From the NCBI GenBank assembly GCA_964023205.1, contig OZ026842.1, positions 8,401,407 through 8,465,406 on the forward strand: 64,000 nucleotides of DNA, in the 5' to 3' direction. Source of the stretch: Lutraria lutraria (taxonomy: Eukaryota > Mollusca > Bivalvia > Venerida > Mactridae). The notes below the pieces were generated by a model. That model did no database searches. It was not told the origin of the DNA and saw only the letters and a list, made by a program, of their open reading frames with translations. Positions 11,863-23,600 of the stretch are shown here, piece by piece. Both the position numbers and the translations under genes were made by a program. Within the stretch, counting starts at the first letter, position 1. Every line of letters starts with the position of its first letter.

Positions 11863-12477
11863 TTTTATTGAGTTAAAAAAAAAGACAAAATGGGTTTGTT
11901 AGTTGTCTTATAAATTACAAAAAAAAACTAGGAGTCCTGTTCGGATTTTTGTTCACTTATATTTTGGAATCATCTAGGGGCTCGTTCCTTCTCTTTTATG
12001 ACTTGAGACAAAGTTTCTAATGCAATCTATCCATCTACGCTCAGGTGTAGGCCCCGCTCGCCCAACGAAACTCGAGTCATCGCCCTTGTCTTGGTAACCA
12101 TATAAGAAATAAAAGACAGAACTTCATGTATTGAGAAAACACAGGATCAAACTGTATACACATCGAATACAAGGAGGGAAATTGGCGATATTTGTTTTCA
12201 TTAGACTAAATGTCAAATACCTTCAACTCAATGTCCGTGAAATGTTTGTTAAACCAAGCTTTAAAATTGATCTTACCTTTTCGTTCTTTAATGCATGTAC
12301 AACTGATCATGACGAAGGCCAACAACACATTTACATAGAATCATTATCGCTATCCAATGAGACATAAAGATACAAACAGCGACAAAGGGAATGTTCGAAC
12401 TGCAACAGGAACGTCCTAAAATTTTAAACTAACTTTTCCAACTTCGCATCTTACGTTTATGTGAACAAGTCAAAGGC

Positions 12478-12725
12478 TCGACTCCGTGGTCGAGTGGTTA
12501 AGGTCGCTGAATTCAAATCAATGTAACCTCTCATTGGTAGAGGGTCGAGGGTACGAGCCCCGCTACCGATCATGTCTCTTTATGGAAGAAAGTAGGCAGT
12601 AGCTTACGGAGGATGGGAATCTAGTACTGGTTATTCACAGGAACTAGTGTAAGGTAAACTGTCCGCCTCATATGACTCTGGCTGATGAAAATGGGTGTAC
12701 AACTCAAACAAAAACGAACAAAAGT
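12478..12725 (+). mobile_element. SINE family 3 (Ser/Leu-tRNA-like head)
   Basis: Head 'gactccgtggtcgagtggttaagg' (A-box) with an extra variable-arm-like stretch, then 'gggtacgagccccgct' (B-box). The unrelated body runs through aggatgggaatctagtactgg, gtaaggtaaactgtc and ctctggctgatg to an A-rich end (acaaaaacgaacaaa). Confidence 0.7.
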
Positions 12726-12859
12726 CACAAAGCATCTGAGGAGACTGCATCCAATGAGGAAAGCGTGATTTCTACCTGTATGTAGTCTTTATGAAATGAC
12801 ACATACTTTTTAGACTGGTTAAAATGTCTACTTGTACAAGTGTGTTTTTTTAAATACTA

Positions 12860-13050
12860 AACTATTTTATTTATCAATACAAGTAAACCCACCACCACGC
12901 CTTCTGGATCATATTCAGTTCCACAACTCACTGTCTGCTGTCGTTCTTTCCCAGCAACATTAGGGAGTGGAAGAAGATTCCGCCGGACATCGTGTCAGTC
13001 GGCTCAGTTGACGCCTTCAATGTTCAGCTAGCCACTCACACTGTTATCTA
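12860..13050 (+). mobile_element. LINE remnant: reverse-transcriptase C-terminal end
   Basis: In one frame it reads CLLSFFPSNIREWKKIPPD then IVSVGSVDAFNVQL, matching the SFFPRTIRLWNxLP..IV...S.DSFK..L signature near the end of CR1/Jockey-type LINE polyproteins. The preceding segment is shifted by one frame. A dead 5'-truncated copy. Confidence 0.75.
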
Positions 13051-15617
13051 CTCTGTATATATATACGTCCACCTTTTTTACTCTGTGTTCATCTTGCACA
13101 AACCACTGTCAGTTTTCAGTAAGTTGAATGTGGACAGGAATGGAAGAAGTATGATCAACAGCATGTTGAATAACTTAAAAAGCATGTATTATGCCGTGTA
13201 CGCTTGTAATGAAAACAGTAGAAAATGCATTTCCACGACGCTCCTTTGACCTGTTTTCAACTTATCCATTATCATGAGTATGGCATGCATCAAAGTTTCA
13301 TGGTGACTTGTTTAAATGACACAGTGTGTGAAAGTGATTAATCAACTCTTAATTGTCGATTATTAAACAGAGTAAATAACAGCGTGTAATCATTTTGAAC
13401 TTTCGCATCTTACACCGGGACATAAATTTGGTTACGAACTTCTGAAACTCAGATGTATTTATTTCAAACAGAGTGTAACATGAATACCGTAAGACAGTTA
13501 ACCATTGTTACATGATTACCAAGTAAAAGATAAACGTGTATATAATAGTATACAAATATACTTCATACAATAAGCCACGTTGTACACATATATTCAACAA
13601 CAACAAAAATGAACAGAACGTTTTGTTTCCTAATCAACAAGTAGTCCTTAGTAATAATGAACCGTACAGGGTTTTGTTTTTTTTGCCAAATTTAATGACA
13701 AATTGCAAACACATTTATGTTTGAGTAAAGCAAATGTATCACGTGACTTCTTCGTTGGTTTGCACAATAATGTACAACGAGTAAGTGCATTGAGCAATAC
13801 TTGTAATCACCTACTATATATACAATGCGATTTATCTGCACCTGCTGAAATAAAACGGATCAATTTAACCAAATGTTAACACAATGAAGATTCCGAATTT
13901 CTTGACAGATAAATTACATGTTGATTGTCTCAGAGTACCCCAAGCTAAAATGATGGTGCTAAGAAAGTTTATGAAAATTGACTCGAAAATGACATACATG
14001 TAAAATGCGGCTTGGCTTATAAGTATATATACGTTATAGTGTATATTTGGGTGTTTTTCCTAAAAATTGATAAGAAAGCTATAAAAGGAGCGGTAGTCGT
14101 TTTTCAAATCTAAGAAGTTAGAATGCCTGTTTTATATCATATAAGGAATGAAAGACACACATTAAACTGAAAATCCTTGTTACGTGGTTGAATAAGGATG
14201 TGGGCGAGTCCTAAGTTTTGTTTAGTATAATATTGCGTGTTAATCACTAGTTTATGCAACTATTTAGTCATGTTTACAGTCATGCGGTGAAAACGTGAAT
14301 TAAATGTGATTTGAGTTGTAAGCAAAATAGATGTGTCGATATATATACACGTACAGAAGAAGACAGACTTTCATATACTCACTTCAAAGTATAATAAAGT
14401 TTTTGCCGTACGGGTATATAATGATATACAATGTAAGTGAACCGAATGTAATCAAATGTGTATTTCGTATATTCACACGAGATTTAATTATTTGATAAAG
14501 ACTAAGTAATACTTAATGTAGTTTCAACCAACTCTAGAGATCAAACACAGGCAATCAATTAAACGGGGATGATAAATCTTACAGAAACACAGGTTTTTCT
14601 AAAGTTTCGACAATGATAATATTAAAATTATTTATGTATTTTTTTATATTTGTTTTTTAGATTAAGGCCCTGGAATTCTGACCCCTGATTATGTTTAAAT
14701 GAACTACATGTATAATAAATGAAATAAGTAAAGTTTGGATTTCAATTATAAAATAAAGTAACAGTTAGAGCTTTCCTTTGTTCTTTAAAATTATATTTTG
14801 AATCTGGTAACTTTGCAAAATAAAGCTTAGAACTGACTCTTAAAATCGTTTACTATCAAATCAGTAGGAAATTTTGTCGAATCTTAAAAATTTTAATAGC
14901 TGAGGGTCGGATTCGACACCGGACTCCTCTGTTATAGAACGAACAGAAACTATTACGACCGATAATTATCCATACTCGACGTTACATCGTATAGTCGAGT
15001 ATTATTGTCCAATCGTAATTGGTTACAAAACCGGATTTATTATGCTCGAGTGATTCGAGAGTTGTTTTTCGGAAAACGCCGTTTTTTCAAAAATCAGTTT
15101 TAGCGACCGCTCCAGAGGGCACACAAAATTCAAATTCGATGCTCAAGAGTAGGTTTTAAATGCGTCAACAAAACTTTTATCCGAAATGTTATTTTAATAA
15201 GGATATGTATATTATAGAGCATTATTAATGTTGACACTCATTATGTTCAAAATAATTTTTGCGATTGTTTAGCAAAGATGAGGACCCACATCTAGGTGGT
15301 AGTACTATGGGGATAGTACGTTCAAGTGCCGTTATCGGTGACAAAGGGTTACATGGTTCCAGAGTTGTTTTGTTCCCTATCTAAAAGTGGGGTTTTATCT
15401 CTGGTTCTACCTGGGCGATTCGGCCACCATTTGTTAAACATTTGATTACTAATAGACAGAGACAAGCACTAGTCTTATTATTACGTGTATATTACATTTA
15501 TAATACTAGACAAGTAAGAACACAAGTGTATACAATTTCTTACATATGTTCATTCAATTATTCGACATTATACATGTATGATTTTGTGTTCCTCAAATAT
15601 ATACGAGCGTCCCCTCT

Positions 15618-17648
15618 TATCACTGTGTGGTAGCACTGTACGCAAAAAATCAACGGTGTTTACAAGATGGCGGACGGATAAATGTTGTGAGGAAGGTGTC
15701 GTTTGTTTTTGGTTCAAACTTTTTAAATACGACGTCCTCTACACAATAGTATACATCAAATGAAAGAACTTTAAAACGGCAATCGGCGGCTAATAATCGT
15801 TTTTTATCAAACCACGCCGTTTTCACAAAATCAGTGTCTGAACATCTCGTGTTGAGTTTTTTGAAAAACGAAGCGAGGAAACTGAACAAAACCGACGATT
15901 ATTCCGTTAAAATGAATGAATCGACAGAAATACTTGTCCACGTGTATGGAGAATGTAAAGCTCCTCACGTATATCCATTATTTCCTCATCAAAATCCCTT
16001 GTAGTAGATGTTTTAAAGCTTTTAAATTTTACATACTGTACGCCACGGTGCTAAGTGTAAACATTGTACTGTACGCCACGGAGAAAACAATTTCTGTACG
16101 CAACGGAGCAACAATTTTAGTCAAAAATCTGTACGCAACGGAGCAGTCAATGAATAGCTTGTTTCTGTGTGTTTAAAAACGTGTCTTTTATACTTTGATT
16201 TCAATTTAAAGTGCATTGTTAAAGAAGAATGCACGCTTCGGGTTCAAAAGCGCAGTAATATAATTACTAACGCAGGCAAGCCTGAGTGAATAATTACAAA
16301 CTTTCGAACGATAAAACGTGCATTATGTTACTACAATGCTGGACAAAATGAGATATTTTTTTCATTCTTACATGCTAAAAAAGTGAATTGATTAAACTAT
16401 GATAATTACAATGAGCGGATAAGCAATTTTCATGATTTTGATGTCATTTGGTCAATTGACGTTTCTGACGTCAAGGGGCAAATAAACATTCCTTTTTTAC
16501 AGTGAATATCGTAGACCTCGTTAGGTTTTCAGTGAGTATATAACGTTTGATGTTTCAGTATAAACTCGCATTGTATGTGTTTCACTTTCCATAAAAAAAT
16601 TGAAACAATATCTTCATAATTTAGTTTTTTTTCTTACGTTAGATTTTATCAAATTTCAGAATCTATATGAAGATAACTAATGAAAAATATAAACAGTATT
16701 CAGCGGAAAACCTATGCTAATATCTTGTCTTTGCTCCGTATATCTTTAAAATATCATTTTAATTTAGAAAAACACACGCAGCACGTGAGATTCGAACCTA
16801 ATTGTCACCATCCGACATCCGTTTAAAGTTATTGCTAGTAGACTGCTCGACCAGCGAAGAAGACTTATTTAACCTAATTTACAATGGCAATGTTGAATTG
16901 ACAAATACAAATTTAGCCGAATTGTTATGGACAACTATATATAAATTCTGATATCGTAATCGACAAAAAGCCATTCACTTAATAAATTCATGAAAAAATG
17001 TCAATAGATAATACTGAGCCAAAACTGGTATCGTTATTGATGTTTGTGCGTGCATTCTTCTATAACAATGTATAGAAGACATGTTTTTAAACACACAGAA
17101 ACGAGCTGTTCATTGACTGCTCCGTTGCGTACAGATTTTTGACTAAAATTGTTGCTCCGTTGCGTACAGAAATTGTTTTCTCCGTGGCGTACAGTACAAT
17201 GTTTACACTTAGCACCGTGGCGTACAGTATGTAAAATTTAAAAGCTTTAAAACATCTACTACAAGGGATTTTGGTGAGGAAATAATGGATATACGTGAGG
17301 AGCTTTACATTCTCCATACACGTGGACAAGTATTTTTGTCGATCATTCATTTTAACGGAATAATCGTCGGTTTTGTTCAGTTTCCTCGCTTCGTTTTTCA
17401 AAAAACTCAACACGAGATGTTCAGACACTGATTTTGTGAAAACGGCGTGGTTTGATAAAAAACGATTATTAGCCGCCGATTGCCGTTTTAAAGTTCTTTC
17501 ATTTGATGTATACTATTGTGTAGAGGGCGTCGTATTTAAAAAGTTTGAACCAAAAACAAACGACACCTACCTCACAACATTTATCCGCCCGCCATCTTGT
17601 AAACACCGTTGATTTTTTGCGTACAGTGCTACCACACAGTGATGATAG
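15618..17648. mobile_element. Fold-back element with ~570-bp inverted arms
   Basis: The left arm (15618-16186) and right arm (17079-17648) are nearly perfect reverse complements separated by about 890 bp. The outer ends read tatcactgtgtggtagcac and gtgctaccacacagtgatga. Inside each arm a 12-17 bp motif, ctgtacgc(c/a)acgg, is repeated about four times near the inner end, with the related agcactgtacgc at the outer end, as subterminal protein-binding repeats might be. Mirrored ORFs of 79 residues in both arms (15889-15650 minus, 17373-17612 plus) follow from the symmetry. The spacer carries a tRNA-like segment at 16770-16860 and no transposase. Probably a non-autonomous DNA transposon; a transcript through it would form a very long hairpin. 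Confidence 0.85.
16770..16860 (-). repeat. tRNA-like segment (SINE head or pseudo-tRNA)
   Basis: In reverse it reads gctggtcgagcagtctac (A-box-like), then ttaggttcgaatctcacgtg (B-box). The acceptor arms do not pair, so it is not a functional tRNA. It lies in the spacer of the fold-back element. Confidence 0.45.
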
Positions 17649-19329
17649 TTTTAAAAAAGTATCAGGTAAACACCGCTTTTTAGTTTTGTCCAGGCGTCAA
17701 CAATCTTCTATTACTTAGATCAACCATTCAGTGTAAAATATACGGTTACACAAGAGTAAGCAATTTATAATTGTATTATTTTTTTTATTTAGTACAAATT
17801 TGGCAATATTTTACGAAAAGTTAAACAGGAGGCCGTCAAAGGGGCGAACATTTGGTGTTATTTCATGAAAAGTTATCATTTTTCAAAGGTTTATTTGTCT
17901 TTTTATATTGATAATAAAATGTTCATTAAAGAAAGTGCGATTGTCACGTAGTATAGCCAATATCGGTATATGGCCTATAACCCGACAACTGTAGTCGTAT
18001 TACACACGTACTTTTACTACACATCGGGCACAATAATACTAATTCATAAGCACTCGTTATATCATGTAAATAACATGAATCGAGGTGTTGATAAATGAAG
18101 AAGCTCAATGTTTTGCAATTAGATTTCATTTTTTTAAACAGCTGTCTAACTTATAAACGACAGTGACGGTTTTGAACAATGAATGCGACTGGTGACGAGT
18201 TTTGCTGCAGTTGGAAATCCAAAATTCTAGATATGACTGATGAATTGGTGACATATGAATATATGTGATATAACACTAAGAACGCCTCATTAGAAAGACC
18301 ACATATTGTTCTGAGCGACCGTTTTAATGTTAAAACGTTTTTTAGATGAACTGGCGTTTTTTTAGTATTGTGGGTTAATAGGTATTTTGTCTTTAAATCT
18401 AAATATATTCAATCATTGTATTCACCATTACAAGCATGTACATTGAATTTTCTGTCAATGTGCACATAAATCGTGTATCGGCGAATTTTACCTGTTTAAA
18501 GGGAGATTACTATGATACTACTCGTGAGAACAGTTACTACAGTTGCCTCCCTTATTTAAAAATTTAAAAATTAAAATTATTTGTCTCTGGAATTAAAAAA
18601 TGCAATTAATATGATTGTGCGATGTCGTTTTTATGCATTAATTGCCACCTGAGTACTCGAGTATCGTCTTGTACACCCCTTACCTTATGGTCCGACGCTA
18701 TTTACAAACTTGAGTCAAATAAATGGCACCAAAAACAGAAGAAAATAGTATCTAGAGTGTTTACCGTCCCTAGTTTTGTATTTTGGACTCCGACCTCAAA
18801 GTTTCTAACGGCAAAATCCTAAGAGCGAAAACATTTGAGACGAATCTTACCTCCAGAAACGAAACATGTGTTTAGAAAAATGATAGCAAATGATACTTGA
18901 CTTATCTACCCTATTTTTGTTACCGTAAAAACGACCATTATCTTACTCGAATGACTTGAAATCCATCAAGTATTTGTCCTACTTTTTTCAAAAGCACTTT
19001 ATATCTTAAGCCTCTTTCTGTTTTATGACATGATACAGTAAGTAGCATTAACCGAATTACGTAAGCAATAGAAATACAATCATCTTATTTATGCATATGG
19101 TTATTTAAAAAACACATCTCGAATCACCTATACTTGTAAATCACGTGATAGTTTATGGCCCCGATTGGTTAAAATAAACGCAAAGTAGATACCCAGTGTA
19201 GTCATTTATTTATTACATAAACGTGAGTCGACTCAGTACTTAGTTGTGTAGGACAAATCGACATTTGGAGACAATACCATAAGGTAAGGGATATATTTGT
19301 TGATGTTTGTTTTTCTCTAACAGAACAAT

Positions 19330-19341
19330 AATGTTGTTCCC

Positions 19342-19372
<31 letters not shown>

Positions 19373-19490
19373 TTCTCTCACTCGCTCTTTCTCTCTCTCG
19401 CTCTTTCTCTCTCCCTCTATTTCTCTCCGCCTCTCTCTCCCTCCCTCCCTCCCTCCCTCCCTCCCTCCCTCCCTCCCTCCCTCCCTCCCT

Positions 19491-19533
<43 letters not shown>

Positions 19534-19756
19534 CCTCCCTCCCTCCCTCCCTCCCTCTTTCTCTATCTCCCTCGCTTTCTCTCTCCCTCTCTCTCCCTCT
19601 CTGTCTCTCTATTCCTGCCTCTCTTTCTCCCTCCCTAGATCCCTCCCTTCCTCCCTCTCTCTCTCTCTCTCTAACTCTCTCTCCCTCTCCCTCTCTTTCT
19701 CTCTCCCTCCCTCACTCCCTCCCTCTCTATCTCTCTCTCTCTTTCTCTCCCCTCAG
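19330..19756. repeat. ~430-bp polypyrimidine microsatellite (CT / CCCT)n
   Basis: Almost uninterrupted C/T on the plus strand, mixing ctct and ccct tetramers, with only sparse A or G interruptions. The 171-residue Ser/Leu/Pro ORF across it is a composition artefact. Confidence 0.97.
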
Positions 19757-20000
19757 AACAGAACAATATTAGTTATGTACAAACTTTATACATCGTTAAA
19801 AATAAGTTGTATTTTTACATAAGACCAATATCCGAAAACATATCAGCATATTGTTCAAATAAATACCTGTACAATAAATAAAACAAACATTACACAGCTG
19901 CTAGTGCTATATTGAAATAACTGAATGATATACTTGTTAACAATTCATATTTTCAGTAACTAAGATTCGCGAAGTTGATCATTCAAAACGCATGTAAATA

Positions 20001-20174
20001 CAGTCAAACCAGTGTTAGCAGCCTACTCCGAATAAAGGCCGTCCTGTGAATAAAGGCCATTCTTTATGAAAACGTATTTGATTGTTTAAAACAAAATTAC
20101 CTCCGAATAAAGGTCACCTGTCAATAAAGGCCACATTTTGTCTTTCCCAATGTCTTTGTTCACAGGTTTGACTG
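20001..20174. mobile_element. TA-flanked MITE, family CAGTCAAACCTG
   Basis: The terminal inverted repeat CAGTCAAACC...GGTTTGACTG is flanked on both sides by TA, the pogo/Tc1-mariner target-site signature. The inside has two mirrored 'ccgaataaaggccacctgt' blocks. Relatives lie at 25090, 30686, 54094, 54512 and 57617. Confidence 0.85.
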
Positions 20175-20617
20175 TACTTAAAGAGTGGATAAACAAACAT
20201 TAAAAAACAGCAGCAGTACCAATAACAACAAAAAACGGGTACAACGATGACACCATGATTTATTCGCTATTTTAATTTAATATAATTATCTAAGTACAGT
20301 AAATCATTAATGACATTTTGAGTCATATGATGACATTAATGGTACGTATGGTTGTGTTACTAACATCTTTCGAGGGTTATTAATTAAACAGAAGAGACAT
20401 CAATAGTCGAGTGGTTATGGTCTCTTACTCGGCCCTCATCGCTATAAAATCCCCCCCCCCCACACACACACATATTGTGCAGATTTTCTACAAGTTAGCA
20501 AAACGATAGATATTATACATTTGAAAATGGCATATGGGAAGATTGCAAATATATAATAAATTGTCAAAGCCATACTTTGTTTTGATGAAAAGGCGTTTAA
20601 TTCCAGAATCAGACAAG

Positions 20618-23600
20618 ATGAAGGTTCGGTTGATTTGTTTATGTCTAACATCGTTGATAGGTATGTATGTTTACGTTCGGTATCTATATTGTATATTGTT
20701 TCTGTGGGTCCTCTGTTATCGAGCGACTATAGTCTGACTAGATATCTTTATTCTCTAATTCGAATTCCAGACAAAATCGCGGTAAGGAAGCTGTCCAGCT
20801 AACTTACGGAGGGTCGCCGGTTCTTCGCCGAAAAAAGTTATTCTCGATATCTCCGGGATAAAAAATCTCAGAGAGAAAAATGAGGCCCTTGACCGTTATA
20901 TATAAAATCGAGAGACACTGGTCTGTTTTAGTATAATAAATGTATACCAATAAATCTGCCCTAAATAGAGACTCTTGTTTACAGACAAATCTCAAGACAA
21001 GTGACTCTTAACAAAATGTACATGGTCTTGTTATTATCGAAATAATTCACAGTTCAAGTGTATATCTTTCCTGCAATAACGGCGCATAAATATACTGATA
21101 CATATGGTGGCTGATTTCTGCCATTTCTAGTCTTCGTAACAAAGGCCGAAGACACGAACACACGATTAACTGCTCACTTGTCGTGTCTTCAAATATAGGG
21201 CGCTGATACGAAGATTTTATACCCGCCAACATGATAACTCGCTAATCGTTATTTCGCCTACAGTACATCGTGTCTTCGCCCTCAAAAGTGAGCAGATTTA
21301 TCGTGTGTTCGTGTCGTCGTGTCTTCGGCTTTTGAGGGCGAGGACACGAAATGGCAAAACTCAGCCACCATAGATACACACTTCTTAAGAACCACTTGGA
21401 CCCATTTTCACTCTATAATGTCAATTCCGCAGACATCATAATAAAGCTAAGTGTTGGTTTAGAAGTGAGTACCAGTATAGATAAAGATTAAGAATATGGT
21501 ACATGTATTTTAGTATTGTTCCTCGCGTTCGTGTAGAATATTGAGTGTTTACATTGGCCTATTTATATATAGCAAATACTAGTAACAGTGACAATGATAG
21601 TAACGGCGATAAACACAAGTTTATTAAGATATCGCAATAGTGCAATACAATTGTCAATAAATTTCTGAAAGAAAAATAAAAACAAAGTACTCTGTGGATC
21701 CTTGGCATATCTATATAAAAGCAATTCGTTTCAAGTGGTTAACAGAGTCATAAAATAGGTCAATTGTTCATTCGTTGTTTAACGACCCATTAGGAAGAGC
21801 CGCTCTATGGAGAGGGGGGAGAAGATAAAGGAGAGCCGGGTATTCATATCTCTATTCTTATTTCGAATAGTTTTTCCTGGTTCTCTACCGTGCCCGGAGT
21901 AAAGAACCGATATACGTCTAAACCGATTTCAGTGATTCCTAACACAGTGCTGGGTTCGGTAGGTGGGATGGGAACACTGAAAAGGCGTTTCTGAAATATT
22001 GGAAGGTGGAGCGCGTTCCCACTGGTCAATCGATCCACCCCAAATTGGATGTATTACTTTTTTTCAATATTAATATTACTGTTACTGACAGTAATATTAC
22101 TAACATTTTACTTCAGGAGCAATTCGAAGCATTCCTCAATTCAACGGCTTTCCCCCCTATATGTCTGTAGATGAAAGTTTTCCTGTTGGTAAGTCTTTGT
22201 CAACAATGGCAATTATCATGTTTAAAGCTTTATCTGTAAGCAATAATATTTCTAAATGAACAAATCAGACGAAAAGTAAAACCGCAAACTAAGGACATTC
22301 TGTGAAGACAAAATATGGTTTTTATTAACAGATGGGAGGTGGCTGTGAACACAGGTTTAACTGCATCATTGATAAGACTCGCTTTTGCCACTCACATGTA
22401 AGCACATCTAACAGCAACCGTGACTGAGTGGTTAGGGTGTCCGCATTCGGAGCAGGAGAGCGAAGGTTCGAACCCCAGTGGAGACTGGGTTAGAACTGAT
22501 GCGGTCGGTTGGTGAGCCGCCAACTAGTTAAATAATGGTAACCGAAGGCCCTTCTCAGCCAGACATCCGGCAAAAAGGAGAAGGAATTCGGGAGGTACTG
22601 TACGCACAAAAAGACAGGTGTCTCATAAGCCAACTTGGCAGGCCCTTTCAATAGGGGTGACACTATAACAAACAAAACCTTCTCCTTTTTTATACAATAC
22701 AGGTTCAACTCTACTCAACTTTACGGTGTCCACCAGTTCTGGGGCAGGCATAGCAAGCATACAGAGGGATAGTTATGATACGACAGTGTTGGTGCGTTTA
22801 GAGATAACTAACAGTAGTTCATCTGTACTCGTAAATGTTATAACTATAACAATGTTTGACCGAGATGGACACTATAATGAGGGACATGTAAGTATCCAAA
22901 TAAAAATTTTCCTTCTCTATTCTTTACACAATTCTGTAGGGCATGTTCTTGTCCAAATACATTTTGTATGTTCATTTTCCTTCTCCATAAGCCGCAGTCG
23001 TGATCCAATGGTCAGTTCACTGAACAGTGCGATCCGGGTTCGAAATCTATACGCGACAGACCATACCATTCTATGAACATTTGATGAAAACGAAATATGT
23101 GGAGAAGTTTCCGGCTTCTTGTGGAAGGATAAGTTAGTACTAGTTAGACTTCAGTCTACCAGGAAAACTTGTTAGGTGAACCGGCTGCTGTATATAACTG
23201 CGTTGAAAGACTGCGTTGAACTCCCTGAAACCAATCATTCTCTATTCTCTGTAGGACATGTACGTACATATATCGAGGGCTCAGTGTAACACTGTCGTAA
23301 CTTGTTCTTATTTCAATATGAGTTACGACACTGTTGCGCTGAACCCTCGATATGATATTTAACTCCTTCTCTATTAGGGTATCATTGTACAACAGACAGT
23401 TGACCTCATCAGTGCTCAATTGTTTAACACCAGACAGCAATCCCTCATTTCAGACGCAAATCCCTGTTTAACTAAAAGTCTTGAATGGTATGTCCTAGTC
23501 ACCAACTGATTAGGTATGGTACCGAATATTCGAATACATAAAAAAACGATAACGTGTATTCATTTGAAAAATATAAGAATTCTAAGACCGAAATTTAGAA

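Larger units (their letters stand above)
10871..15617. other. Intergenic, mobile-element fragments only
   Basis: I find no exon chain. Recognisable contents are the hairpin at 11300-11384, SINE pieces at 11715 and 12478, and a LINE C-terminus at 12860-13050. A 45-bp segment at about 14917-14965 (ctcctctgttatagaac ... cagaaact) recurs at 38196-38240. The remainder is AT-rich without visible signals. Confidence 0.5.
17649..20617. other. Intergenic upstream of the cadherin gene
   Basis: No gene recognised. Contains the pyrimidine microsatellite (19330-19756), a MITE (20001-20174), a tRNA-like fragment at about 20400-20440 (agtcgagtggttatgg) and a C-run/CA-run at 20447-20472. The upstream promoter of the cadherin gene must lie near its right end but no clear TATA element is seen. 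Confidence 0.5.

Noticed and set aside
15650..17612. Two near-identical 79-residue ORFs in opposite orientation, as a gene pair
   Set aside because: They are mirror images caused by the inverted-repeat arms; no start context, domain or splice structure supports coding.
19307..19822. 171-residue ORF rich in Ser, Leu and Pro
   Set aside because: Translation of the CT/CCCT microsatellite; any frame of such a tract is open.
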